Shown here piece after piece: positions 20,914-30,761 of a DNA stretch of 64,000 nt. Source of the DNA: Aquarana catesbeiana. Taxonomy: Eukaryota; Chordata; Amphibia; Anura; Ranidae. Where the stretch lies: contig NC_133328.1 in the NCBI RefSeq assembly GCF_042186555.1, positions 357,925,323 to 357,989,322 on the forward strand. Direction: 5' to 3'. Each line of letters opens with the position of its first letter. Position 1 is the first letter of the stretch. The position numbers were made by a program, and so were the translations under genes. The notes beneath the pieces are model-generated. The model was not told the origin of the DNA, did not search any database, and saw only the letters and a program-made list of their open reading frames with translations.

Positions 20914-21347
20914 TAGGGCGTACACACGGTCGGACTTTGTTCAGACATTCTGACAACAAAATCCTAGGATTTTTTCTGACGGATGTTGGCTCAAACTTGT
21001 TTTGTCTACACACGGTCGCACAAAGTTGTCGGAAAATCCGATCGTTCTAAACGCGGTGACGTAAAACACGTACGTCGGGACTATAAACGGGGCAGTGGCC
21101 AATAGCTTTCATCTCTTTATTTATTCTGAGCATGCGTGGCACTTTGTCCATCGGATTTGTGTACACACGATTGGAATTTCCGACAACGGATTTTGTTGTC
21201 GGAAAATTTTATCTCCTGTTCTCCAACTTTGTGTGTCAGAAAATCCGATGGAAAATGTCCGATGGAGCCCACACACGGTCGGAATTTCCGACAACACGCT
21301 CCGATCGGACATTTTCCATCGGAAAATCCGACCGTGTGTACTGGGCA
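20914..21347. mobile_element. Harbinger MITE, deletion derivative of the 13045 element
   Basis: The left end TAGGGCGTACACACGGTCGG and right end CCGTGTGTACTGGGCA are inverted repeats. The first about 190 bp parallel 13045-13240 (CTAGGATTTTTTCTGACGGA, ACGCGGTGACGT), and the last about 210 bp parallel 19760-19927 and then continue with the 57 bp missing there. TAA at 20911 precedes it; the right flank TCA may be a mutated copy. It is thus the same family with the genes deleted, and would move in trans. Confidence 0.88.
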
Positions 21348-23214
21348 TCAGTCTCAATATTTCAATATAAATCTGCCCTCCAAAAAGACAATTCCAGCCT
21401 CCTCACTGCCAAGCAGACCTATTTTATCACTCTCACTAGCAACTTATCATCCCGTCCCCGTCAACTCTTCTCTGCCTTCGACTCTCTAATTTGTCCTCCA
21501 CCGCCTCCACCCGCCAACTCACTCACTGCCCAGGAGATCGCCAATCACTTCAAACAGAAGATTGATATAATTCGTTAGGAGATCTCTACTGTTCTGATAC
21601 CCTCCACGCTTTACACTTCATGCCCACAGGCACAATCATTATTACCCTCTTTCATCCCCACCACTATAGGCAAGGTTGCTAAACAACTTGCTAATGTCCA
21701 CCTTACCACCTGCCCTCTTGATCCTGTTCCCTCACAAATGCTACGTTCACCCTCTGGCTCTATGCTACACTCTCTAACCCACATCTTCAATCTCTCCCTC
21801 TCTTCTGGGATCTTCCCCAACTCTCTAAAACATACACTTGTCAGACCCATACTTAAAAAGCCCTCACTGGACCCATCCAATCTTAACAACCTACGCCCTA
21901 TCTCCTTGCTCTCCTTCTTATCCAAACTCCTTGAACGTCTGGTCTACAACCAACTGAGCATCCACCTCGCTGATAATAGGCTTCTTGATCTCCTTCAGTC
22001 TGGATTTCGTCCTCAACACTCCAAAGAAACGGCCTCCTAAAACTAACAAATGATCTACTAACGGCCAAAACCAAAATCTACACTATTCTGTACTTCTACT
22101 CCTGGACCCCTCTGCTGCCTTTAATACAGCTGACCACTCACTCCTCCTCAAAAAACTCCACACCTTTGGTCTCCGTGACTGTACTCTTTGCTGGTTCTCT
22201 TCCTACTTATCCAACCACACCTTTAGCGTTTCCTACAACTCTACTTCCTCTTCTCCTCTTCCTTTCTCAGTTGGGGTCCCCCGAGGTTCTGTTCATGGAC
22301 CTCTCCTATTTTCAATCTACACCTCCTCCCTGGGTCAGCTGATAGCCTCTCATGGCTTCCAATACCACCTCTACGTTGACGAAACCCAAATCTATTTCTC
22401 TACCCCTCAGCTCACTCCCTCTGTCTCCTCATGTATCACTAATTTACTATCAGATATATCAGTCTGGATGTCACACCACTTCCTCAAACTCAATCTATCC
22501 AAAACCGAACTTATAATTTTTCCTCCCCCATATGTCCCTTTCCCTGATCTCTCTGTCAAAATCAATGGCACAACTATAAGTCCATCCCCACATGCCAAGG
22601 TTCTAGGTGTAGTCCTGGACTCTGAACTCTCTTTTAAGCACCACGTCCAATCACTGTCCAAATCCTGCTGCCTCAACCTCTGCAACATCTCCAAAATACG
22701 CCCCTTTCTAACCAATGACACAGCAAAGCTCTTAATTCACTCACTGGTCATCTCTCGCCTCAACTACTGCAACTCCCTTCTCATTGGCTTACCTCTACAT
22801 AGTCTATCACCTCTTCAATCCATCATGAATGCAGCAGCCAGACTCATCCACCTTACCAATCGCTCTGTCTCTGCTACCCCTCTCTGTCAATCCCTCTACT
22901 GGCTTCCACTGGGCCAAAGAATTAAATTCAAAATACTAACAACGTACAAAGCCATCCACAATTTAGCCCCCAGCTACATCACTGGCCTAGTCTCTAAATA
23001 CCAACCTACTCATTCTCTTCGTTCCTCTCAAGACCTTCTGTTCTCTAGCTCCCTCATCACCTCCTCCCATGCTCGTCTCCAGGACTTTTCCAAAGCCTCT
23101 CCAATCCTATGGAATGCCCTACCCCAATCTGTACGCTTATCTCCTACTCTATTAGCTTTTAGACGATCCCTGAAAACCCTTCTCTTCAGAGAAGCCTACC
23201 CTACCCACACCTAA
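21348..23214 (+). pseudogene. L2 LINE reverse transcriptase and C-terminal domain
   Basis: RT blocks are present in several frames. 21738-22040 has ILKKPSLDPSNLNNLRPISLL, LLERLVYNQL and LQSGFRP; a shift near 22040 is followed by LLDPSAAFNTADHSLLL, SVGVPRGSVHGPLLFSIYT and the catalytic box HLYVDETQIYFS, where the expected YADD is YVDE. The long frame 22468-23214 holds the thumb and C-terminal region: MSHHFLKLNLSKTELIIF, GVVLDSELSFKHHVQSLSKS, ISRLNYCNSLLIGLP, AAARLIHLTNRS and LYWLPLGQRIKFKILTTYKA, ending TLLFREAYPTHT. This order and these blocks are typical of L2. Loss of the catalytic Asp pair and at least two frameshifts make it dead. Confidence 0.9.
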
Positions 23215-23430
23215 CAACAACTGTTTTTTCATTTTCACCATCAGCTCACCCCCCACAGTTATTACCTTTAGTTTCCACTTGACTCTCCCTTCTAGATTGT
23301 AAGCTCTAACGAGCAGGGCCCTCTGATCCCTTCTGTATTGATTTGTATCGTAAGTGTACTGTCTGCCCTCATGTTGTAAAGTGCTGCGCAAACTGTTGGA
23401 GCTATATAAATCCTGTATAATAATAATAAT
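23215..23430 (+). repeat. L2 LINE 3' untranslated region and (TAA)n tail
   Basis: The segment ends ATTGTAAGCTCTAACGAGCA...GCGCAAACTGTTGGAGCTATATAAATCCTG followed by a TAA repeat. The hairpin-forming GCTC...GAGC and GCTATATAAAT tail are what L2 reverse transcriptases recognise in related genomes, so this defines the 3' boundary at about 23430. Confidence 0.85.
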
Positions 23431-23470
23431 GCAAGATCTGTAGTTTTGCCACTGATTGTACATGTGAAAT

Positions 23471-24270
23471 TTAAAGTGGTTGTAAAGGCAGAAGGTTTTT
23501 TTTATCTTAATACATCCTATGCATTAAAATAAAAAAAACCTTCTGTGTGTAGCAGCCCCCCTCAGCCCCCCCTAATGCCCCGTACACACAGACGGATTTT
23601 CCGCCGAAAAATGTTCGATGGGAGCTTGTTGTCAGAAATTCCGACTGTGTGTAGGCTCCATCGGACATTTTCCATCGGAATTTCTGTCACACAAAATTTG
23701 AGATCTGGATCTCAAATTTTCTGACAACAAAATCCGTTGTCGTAAATTCCGATCATTTGTACACAATTCCGACGCACAAAGTTCCACGCATGCTCGGAAT
23801 CAAGCAGAAGAGCCGCACTGGCTATTGAACTTCATTTTTCTCGGCTCGTTATACGTGTTGTAAGTTACTGAGTTCTTGGCATTCGGAATTTCCGACAAGA
23901 TTTGTGTGACTGTGTGTATGCAAGACAAGTTTGAGCCAACATCCGTCAAAAAAAAACCCTCAGTCATCCGGGACTCTCCCTTCTGATTGCCTAAGACACA
24001 GCAGTGGGAGCCAATGGGCATAAAAGTCAGTTAGCCAATCAGGAGAGAGAGGGGGCGGGACTGAACCACGGCTTCATGTCTGAATAGACACATTGAACTG
24101 CGGCTCAGCTCGGGTGTCCCCAAAGCAACCTGCAAGGGGAAGGGTGCCGAAGAGGTACCCGAGAAGAGGAGGATCCAGGCTGCTCTGTGCAAAACCATTT
24201 CACAGAGCAGGTAAGTATAACATGTTTGATATCTTTAAAGAAAAGAAAACAAGACTTTAGTATCACTTTA
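23471..24270. mobile_element. TTAA element (TTAAAGTGGTTGTAAAG), interrupted by a Harbinger MITE
   Basis: The left end TTAAAGTGGTTGTAAAGG and the right end ACTTTAGTATCACTTTA are inverted; the last A of the right TTAA appears lost at the junction with the next MITE. The interior is the reverse of the family seen at 2985-3418 (GAGCAGGTAAGTATAACATG, CTGCTCTGTGCAAAACCATT). A small internal hairpin AGAAGGTTTTTTTTATC / AAAAAAAACCTTCT is near the left end. A Harbinger MITE occupies 23576-23956. Confidence 0.75.
23576..23956 (-). mobile_element. Harbinger MITE, second copy, right end truncated
   Basis: TAA (23573-23575) precedes TGCCCCGTACACACAGACGG. GGCTCCATCGGACATTTTCC, CGACAACAAAATCC and CAAGTTTGAGCCAACATCCG show the same subterminal modules as 20914-21347 in inverse order, so it lies in the opposite orientation. 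It ends in an A-run at about 23950 without the outer terminal repeat. An internal hairpin CAAATTTGAGATC / GATCTCAAATTTT is at about 23693-23720. Confidence 0.8.
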
Positions 24271-24624
24271 GGCTGGGTTCACACGGAGCGGATCCGTTGG
24301 ACAGACTCCGCTAGCTCAGCAGAGGATCGCTCTGTTGATCCCCGCTGAGCAGGGACAGACCTGTCAGAGCCCCGCTGTCCTCTATGGGGAGATCGGATAA
24401 AAGCGGACAAGCTGTCCATTTTCACCTGATCCCATCCGATCCCCTGGATGGATGGCGAATGTATCGTTTTGAGTGTATGTCCAATTGGATGGCAGGCGGG
24501 AGTCAGCGGACACATCTCCACTGACATCCGCCTGCCCATAGAAGTCAATGGGTGGCCCACTTGGATCCGCCTGAAAAACGGACAGGCGGATCCGAGCAGG
24601 CTGATTGTCTGAAAGGGGCCTTAA
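24268..24624. mobile_element. MITE with GGCTGGGTTCACAC end
   Basis: It starts TTAGGCTGGGTTCACACGG and ends GTCTGAAAGGGGCCTTA, imperfect inverted termini (GGGTTCACAC versus the usual GTGTGAAAGGGGCC). Interior is rich in GGATCCG and GCGGA motifs with internal symmetry. Smaller relatives with the same terminal sequence are at 29083-29270 and 59536-59842. Non-coding. Confidence 0.7.
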
Positions 24625-25118
24625 TGTCTGTTCACCAGCAGCTCTCTTCACCTGGTGCTCTTTCTTCCTATTGTAAATAGAGGGAAACTGACTATGAAAT
24701 GTAAGGTTAACACCTATTAAGTTGGAAGTAAACCCTCCATTTCCTTTATAGACAAGGAAGGAAGTTGTTTTCTTTGCCTCATTTTGCAGTTACCATGGTG
24801 CTGCACATGTGCTCAGCTATAACACAGTTCAGTTGAGAACTAACATTAGCACACTAATAACCGTAACAGGTATAATTTAAGGCAAGCCTAGAATGTAATG
24901 CTTTTGGGAAACAGTTAAACTGGTGAGTCTATTTCTGCTTTATTATTTATTATGCAAATTGCCTTGTGAATAAATTGTCCAATTTATTATGCGTCTGGTA
25001 CAATGTTTGATGCAGTGAAATAAAGGCTTTTTTGTAAAATGCTAAATACTGATAGAAAATATGTACTTTATGCTAATTGCAGAGATATGTTTTATACTGC
25101 TGGGAAATACGTTTGTCA
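24625..25118. other. Unassigned DNA, no gene recognised
   Basis: AT-rich sequence without a supported coding frame or repeat boundary. AATAAA motifs occur at several places but without a matching gene. Confidence 0.4.
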
Positions 25119-26355
25119 TTAACCACTTCAATAAAGGGCACTATCACCCTCTTCCTGCTCAGTTCAATTTTCAGCTTTCAGCGCTGTTGCTTTTTGAATG
25201 ACAATTGCGTGGTCATGCTACACTGTACCCAAATTAAATTTTTATCATTTTTTCTTCACAAATAGAGCTTTTTTTGGTGGTATTTGATCACCACTGGTTT
25301 TTTTTTTGCTCTCCAAATAAAAAAGACTGAAAATTGTAAAAAAAAAAAAAAAAAAAGTTTTTTCTTCGTTTCTGTTACAAAACTTAAAAATAAGTAAGTT
25401 TTTTCCTTCACTGATGAGCACTGATGAGGCTGCACTGACGGGCACTGATGAGGCAGTACTGATTGGCACTGATGAGGTACCACTGATGAGGTGGCACTGA
25501 TGGGCACTTATGATCAGGCACTGATAGGCGGCACTGATAAGCAGTACTTATGGGCTCTGATAGGCAGCACTGATGGGCACTCATAGGTGGCACTGATGGG
25601 CACACATAGGTGGCACTGATGGGCACTGATGGGCGGCACTGATCGATGGCACTGATAGACAGCGCTGATCAGGAGGCACTGACAGGCAATCACTGATGGG
25701 CACAGAGTGCCATCCTAGTGGACACTGATTGGCACTGATGGGCACTGATGGGTGGCAATGATGGGCACTGATGGGCGGCACTGATAAAGGGCACTGATAG
25801 GCAGCACTAATCAGGAGTCACTGACAGGCAATCACTGATGGACACATAGTTCCATCCTAATGGGCATGGATTGGTACTGATTGGCATCGCTGGTGGGCTC
25901 ACCTGGTGGTCTCCAGTGGGCATCCATGGTGGTCTCCAGTTGGAATCCCTGGTGATCTCCAATGTGCATGCTTGATGGGTCTGCACTGATAATCAATGCG
26001 CTGATTTTCAGCACAGACCCCCCCTGTCAGGAGAGCAGCCATTAGGCTCTCCTCTACTCGCCTCTGTCAGTGCGAGTGGAGGAAATGCCGATAAACGGCT
26101 CTTCCTGTTTACACTGTGATCAGCTGTGATTGGACACAGCTGATCACATGATAAAGAGCCTACGTCATAGGCTCTTTACCTAGATTGGAGATGCAGTGTG
26201 TTAGACTGACACACCACACCACCGATCGCCCGCTGAGCGATCCTGTGGGTGCACACTAGCGGCTAATCCTGCTGGATGTCAGATGATGTCCAGTCAGGAT
26301 AATACAACCACTTTCCAGCCGTCATTTTGCTATACGGCGGGCGGGAAGTGGTTAA
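25119..26355. mobile_element. TTAA-flanked element carrying a minisatellite
   Basis: Ends TTAACCACTTCAATAAAGG and GGGCGGGAAGTGGTTAA are inverted and framed by TTAA, as in 1898-2860 and 30762 onward, with the shared internal GGTATTTGATCACC block at about 25280. The middle is the GCACTGATGGGCACTGAT array, and the right third contains AGCTGATCACATGATAAAGAGCC and its partner GGCTCTTTACC, internal inverted repeats. It encodes no transposase. Confidence 0.8.
25418..25870. repeat. GGCACTGATGGGCACTGAT minisatellite
   Basis: About 450 bp is built from irregular GGCACTGATG/GGCAGCACTGAT units, with higher-order repetition: a block ending AGGCAATCACTGATGGGCAC is present at about 25680 and again at about 25825. 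The open frames translated from this array (MPISA-, HQCPS-like) are low-complexity artefacts. Confidence 0.9.
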
Positions 26356-26469
26356 AAGAGATCTACACTCACCGGCCATTTTATTAGGTACACCTTGCTA
26401 GTACCAGGTTGGCCATCAGAACTGCCTTAATTCTTCATGGCATAGATTCAACAAGGTAAGGTAAACATT

Positions 26470-26893
26470 CCCCTGAGATTGTTGTCCATAATGACATGAT
26501 AGCATCATGCAGTTGCTACAGATTTGTCGGCTGCAGATTCATGATATGAATCTCACATCCCACCACATCCCAAATGTGCTCTATTGGATTGAGATCTGGT
26601 GACTGCGGAGGCCATTATAGTACAGTGAGCTCAATGTCATGTTCGAGAAACCAGTGTGAGATGATTTGAGCTTTGCGACATGGTGCATTATCCTGCTGGA
26701 AGTAGCCAACAGAAGATGGGTACACTGTAGTCATAAAGGGATGGACATGGTCAGCAACAATACTCAGGTAGGCCCTGACCTTTAAACTGTGCTCAATTGG
26801 TACTATGGGGCCCAAAGTGTGCCAAGAAAATATCCCCCACACCATTACACCACCACCAGCCTGAGTCGATGATACAAGGCAGGATGGATCCAT
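26470..26893 (-). pseudogene. Tc1 transposase, catalytic-domain remnant
   Basis: The frame 26893-26615 reads GGGVMVWGIFSWHTLGPIV, ADHVHPFMTTVYP and FQQDNAPCRKAQII, the last with the second catalytic Asp of the Tc1 DDE triad. After a TAA the same frame continues WPPQSPDLNPIEHIWDVV, with the PDLNPIEH block that carries the third acidic residue. At least one in-frame stop and upstream frameshifts inactivate it. Confidence 0.88.
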
Positions 26894-27119
26894 GCTTTCA
26901 TGTTGTTTATTCCAAATTCTAACCCTACCATCTGAATGTCACAGCTGAAATCAAGACTCATCAGACCAGGCAACATTTTTCCAATCTTCTATTGTCCAAT
27001 TTTGGTGAGCCTGTGCAAATTGTAGCCTCAGTTTTCTATTCTTAGCTGACAGGAGTGGCATCCGGGGAGGTCTTCTGCTGCTGTAGGCCATCTACTTCAA
27101 GGTTTGATGTGTTGTGCAT

Positions 27120-27431
27120 TCATAGATAGCATTCTGCATACCTTGGTTGTAACGAGTTGTTATTTGACTCACTGTTGCCTATCATCTCAAACCAGTCTGC
27201 CCATTCTCCTCTGACATCAACAAGGCATTGTTCACCCATACAACTGGATATTTTCTCTTTTTTGGACCATTCTCTGTAAACCCTAGAGATGGTTGCGTGT
27301 GAAAATCCCAGTAGATCAGCAGTTTTTGAAATACTCAGGCCAGTCTGTCTGGCACCAACAACCATGCCACGTTCAAAGTCACTTAAATCCCCTTTCTTCC
27401 CAATTATGGTGCTTGGTTTGAACTTCGGCAA
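27120..27431 (-). pseudogene. Tc1 transposase, N-terminal DNA-binding remnant
   Basis: The frame from 27431 reads MPKFKPSTIIGKKGDLSDFE, then RGMVVGARQTGLSISKTADLLGFSHATISRVYREW, a paired-type helix-turn-helix that binds the terminal repeats in Tc1 elements. Downstream the reading frame is lost before the catalytic part. Confidence 0.88.
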
Positions 27432-27627
27432 GTCGTCTTCACCACGTCTAGATGCCTAAGTGCATTGAGTTGCTGCCATGTGATCAGCTGATTAGCAATT
27501 TGTGTTACCAAGCAATTGAACAGATGTACCTAATAAAATGGCTGGTGAGTGTATATCACTGAGAAAGACATCTACACTGTTGGCCAATAAGTGCTGTGTG
27601 CTAATGGCGGAAAGATATATATTTATG

Positions 27628-28403
27628 TGTAGCGTTCGCCCCCTGAAGGACTGCCAAGGATTTGCCCAGGTCTTCCATAAGAGTACAGAGGCTGCCAGTC
27701 ACAAGCACAGTTCCATGCACATCGACAATAAAAGCTAAGTCTAGGAGATGTCTCTTTTGGCAAGTTGTTGCTGAGAAACTTGAAACAGAAGAAGGGTTCT
27801 GGATACTCCAAAACTGATCAATAGGAGGACAAACTTTTTAGCGCAAATCCTCATACCTTCAGACACACATGAAAGTCCCACAGTAGGTCTTACTCACAAT
27901 GTCCAAGTAGCTGACTGCTACCCAGCTTCCACAGTTAATTCCTCTGTGAGGAAGGTAAAAAGATCTTCCTCCAGACCAGGACTTCAGAACAGTGCCCTCA
28001 AGCAAAACCCTTCAGTATTATTCTCCAGGCTCTCAGCTCATCTCCTGCTGAAGCCCAGAGTGCAATCCTTGACTCAGTATAGCTGCCTCCAAAGATAGTA
28101 GTCCCAGGAAAACTGCAACTCTTGCTGAACAGAAAAGAACACTGCGGAATGGCCTCCCAAACATTTATCACCTTCCCAGCCACCTTCTGGATGGCCCTTC
28201 TAGGGATTGGCTGAGGCGTGATAAATATTCATAGTTGACATTAGAAAATCTTCTTCCTATATTCTGGAAAGTTCTCCCGGAAACAGGTAAGAGAAATATC
28301 CAGTCCTGACCAGTCCTGACCAGACAGAAACAATAGATCACTGATCCACTAATTGCAATAAAGCCAAAAATGAAATTTACCCTAAATAGAGATGGGCGCT
28401 ACA
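27628..28403. mobile_element. Possible solo LTR, TGTAGCG...CGCTACA
   Basis: TGTAGCGTTCGCCCCCTGAAGG at the left and GATGGGCGCTACA at the right are inverted, start with TG and end with CA, and are 776 bp apart. AATAAA is at 28354, 50 bp before the right end, as in many LTRs. I do not find a matching target duplication (left ATTTATG, right TATATAC), so this is tentative. Confidence 0.4.
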
Positions 28404-29082
28404 TATATACAATATATTCTGTATGCTATTGCTTACTGTTTGCAGAAATTGGTAAATATATTATGCTTTATACTGTTGGCAGAGCTGTGCTATATAATGC
28501 TTGTGAAGATGTGCTGTATACTGGTGGTGAATGCGTGCTCTAAACTGTTTAATGCGTGTTGGTGAATAGAGTATATGTTGTACAGTGTTGGCTAGGATGT
28601 GCCTTCAAAGACATCACAGTGGAACATTCGTTTTTTGATAGGTTGCAAAATCAATGGAACAATAAATAAATCAAGCTTCAAATTGGAATGGGAAAATTTG
28701 TTGGGGGAGGGGGAGAGGAAAAAAATGGGGGTGGGGCCAGGTCTGGGCTCCGTGTCTGAATGGACACACAAAGCTGTGACTCAGCTCGGGTGTCCCCATA
28801 GCAAGCTGCTTGCTGTGGGGGCCCTGAACAGGAGGAAGGGGCCAGGAGCACCCAAGAGGGACCCGAGAAGAGGAGGATCCGGGCTGCCCTGTGCAAATCC
28901 ACTGCAACAGAGGAGGCAAGTATAACATGTTTGTTATTTTTATAGGAAAAAAATGTCTGTGAGTGGCTTCCTCTTCTCTTTGTGAATATTCTGGATGAAC
29001 AGAGATCCCATGCTTACATATGAGTACTCAGGCACCTGTAGTTTGATTCCTGAAGCTCAGAAAGGTACATGAGCTACTATTA
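28404..29082. repeat. Unassigned DNA with a TTAA-family fragment at 28720-28945
   Basis: 28720-28945 repeats the GC-rich part of the 23471-24270 family: CTCAGCTCGGGTGTCCCCA, GAAGAGGAGGATCCGGGCTG and AAGTATAACATGTTTG. Outer ends with TTAA are not identifiable. Before it, 28410-28600 has loose repeats of TGTGCTATA/TGTACTGT. No gene. Confidence 0.55.
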
Positions 29083-29270
29083 AGGCAGGGTTCACACTAT
29101 CTTCTCATGTGGCTCACAGCAGGGGTCCGGTGCATCCCTGTTCTCTATTTCAGGTCTGATTGCAGCCAGAATTTTTGGCTGAATTCGGACCTGAAACGGA
29201 CCAAAAGATGCACAGGGCTCCTGTGTAAATTCGCACCGGAGCCGCAGCCGCAATAGTGTGAACCCAGCCT
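29083..29270. mobile_element. 188 bp MITE with 17 bp inverted ends
   Basis: AGGCAGGGTTCACACTA at 29083-29099 and TAGTGTGAACCCAGCCT at 29254-29270 are inverted with a single mismatch. Interior has CAGGTCTGATTGCAGCCA and a CGGACCTGAAACGGACC block forming internal symmetry. Same terminal family as 24268-24624 and 59536-59842. Confidence 0.82.
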
Positions 29271-29467
29271 GAAGCAGAATGGGGTGTTTTTTGCTCCAAA
29301 TACTTCAATGGGAGTGCCTGAAAAAGCCTGAAACAACTAATAACCATGTTCACAGTTTTTTCATTATCAACTGCAAACAAGGTATGAACACTTACTACCT
29401 GTTCTAACAAAGGGTTAAACATTCAGAAACCTCTCTCATGCACTGGAAGTTAATAAGGTCTGTGTGG

Positions 29468-29800
29468 AGGGGTTTTGGAGTGCCCTGCCATTTTAGCACC
29501 TCAAGAAATGAGATAGGCAGTCATAAACTAAAAGCTGCGTGAATTACAGAAAATGTACCCTAGGTTGTAGATGCTAAAACTTTTGCGTAAACCAATAAAT
29601 ATACACTTATTTAAATTTTTATTACCCAAGACACGTGGCTGAATAGATTTTGGCCTAAATGTATGACTAAAATTGAGTTTATTGGATTTTTTTTTATAAC
29701 AAAAAGGAGAAAATATCAGTTTATTATTCAAAATTTTCAGTCTTTTTTCGCCCACTGCACTGCCAGAACCTGAAAAAAAAAAAAAAAAACACTCCGCACT
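29468..29800 (-). repeat. Inverted fragment of the large TTAA repeat
   Basis: This is close to the reverse complement of 30930-31245: shared blocks include TTTTAGCACCTCAAGAAATGAG, CATAAACTAAAAGCTGCG, GTACCCTAGGTTGTAGATGC and TTTTGGCCTAAAT. The two therefore face each other across the 29801-30735 insert, forming a large interrupted palindrome. Confidence 0.85.
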
Positions 29801-30735
29801 CATTGACGGCTGACCGCCAAATGCCTCCTCCGCCATTTGACAGTTCTTATATAGGTAAGGGCGGGGCCACCTGGTGATGTCACCTAGTGGCACTGCCCCT
29901 TGTGACATCACTTAACCAGCATGCACCGGTGACGTCATAAGGGGGGACGGTGCCACCAGGAGACATCGCCAGGTGGGCCGACATTACCTATATAAGAACT
30001 GACAAATGGCAAGCCAGTCATTTGGCGGTTTGCCTTCACGGCGGGCGTGATTGATGATGGATCTACTTGGGGGGGCATTGTTTTTTTATTTTTTAATAAA
30101 GGGATTGTCAAAAACTGTCTCTGTGTTTTTATTATGTACCCCATACTTATTCACATAGGGGGGTGGCAGGATCTGGGGGGGTTAAAGGGGGCTTCCAGAT
30201 TCCCATAAGCTCCCTGCCCGCAGACCCCCACAACCACAGCCAAGAGTTGTGGGGAAGAGACCCTTGTCCCCATTAACATGGGGACAAGGTGCTTTGGCGT
30301 GGGGGGCCAAAGCACCTCCTCGTGTTGAGCGTATGTGGCCTGATATGGTTCAGGAGGGGGGGGGGGTGCTCGCTTGCCTCCCCCTTTTCTTGACCTGTCA
30401 GGCTGCATGCTTGGATAAGGGTCAGTTATGGATTTTTTTTTAATTTTTGGTGTTTTTAATGTTTTTTTTTTAATTCAGCTGTCAGCGGGAAAGCCCATTG
30501 ACAGCTGATGACTCATCTGTGGTTAAGGACACCACAGCTGGCTCCCTGGCCCCACTGCCTAACAGCCAGCTTTTACTGAGCCCTGACTAGGCAAAGCTTT
30601 GCCCAATCAGGGCGCAGAATTCACTGTGCAGTTTGCAGGGTGTTCGGATATTCCCCAAATGGGGCGAACAGCCAATATTGGGCCCAAAGCCATGCCCTGG
30701 CTGAACCGTTCACTCAACACTATTAATCATCACTA
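29801..30735. mobile_element. Relative of the hAT foldback family, diverged
   Basis: 30150-30420 shares the internal modules of 10358-12882: CCAGATTCCCATAAGC, CATGGGGACAAGGTGCTTTGG, CCAAAGCACC and ATGTGGCCTGATATGGTTC. The left part has an inverted pair TTATATAGGTAAG... / ...TTACCTATATAAGAACTG around 29848 and 29986. The right limit near CATCACTAG (30735) recalls the TCATCCCTA end of the family. Exact boundaries and target duplication are uncertain. Confidence 0.6.
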
Positions 30736-30761
30736 GGTTTTTGGTTTTTTGCTATATCCAC

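Larger units (their letters stand above)
4330..23430 (+). mobile_element. L2-clade LINE, split by BEL/Pao and a Harbinger MITE
   Basis: Three pieces of one non-LTR element are collinear: 4330-5053, 20308-20913 and 21348-23430. They give, in order, the start of an apurinic-type endonuclease (LLAISKTWL), its C-terminal half (DFN, LDLVFSH, LSDYH) and an RT with C-terminal domain (LLKLNLSKTEL-like, GVVLDSELSFKHH, SRLNYCNSLL). The 3' end reads GCGCAAACTGTTGGAGCTATATAAAT and terminates in (TAA)n at 23412-23430, the classic amphibian L2 tail. The first interruption is BEL with TSD ACAGG, which restores the reading of the endonuclease across the gap. The start at 4330 is approximate. The element is inactive: several frameshifts, stops and altered catalytic residues. 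Confidence 0.85.
26364..27553 (-). mobile_element. Tc1/mariner transposon, decayed
   Basis: Left end TACACTCACCGGCCATTTTA and right end TAAAATGGCTGGTGAGTGTA are inverted repeats of about 29 bp ending in TA, the Tc1 target. Length about 1.2 kb. The transposase lies on the minus strand and is interrupted by frameshifts and stops; two recognisable parts are annotated separately. It lies only 9 bp from the right end of the TTAA element. Confidence 0.92.

Noticed and set aside
25408..25781. Regularly spaced repeat resembling a CRISPR array
   Set aside because: Units are contiguous and irregular without unique spacers, inside a eukaryotic TTAA transposon; it is a minisatellite.
27628..28403. Confident solo LTR
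   Set aside because: Ends look right but no direct duplication could be found, so it is kept only as a tentative feature.
28599..28928. 108-residue frame with Gly/Pro-rich sequence
   Set aside because: Covers a fragment of the same MITE family; no domain.
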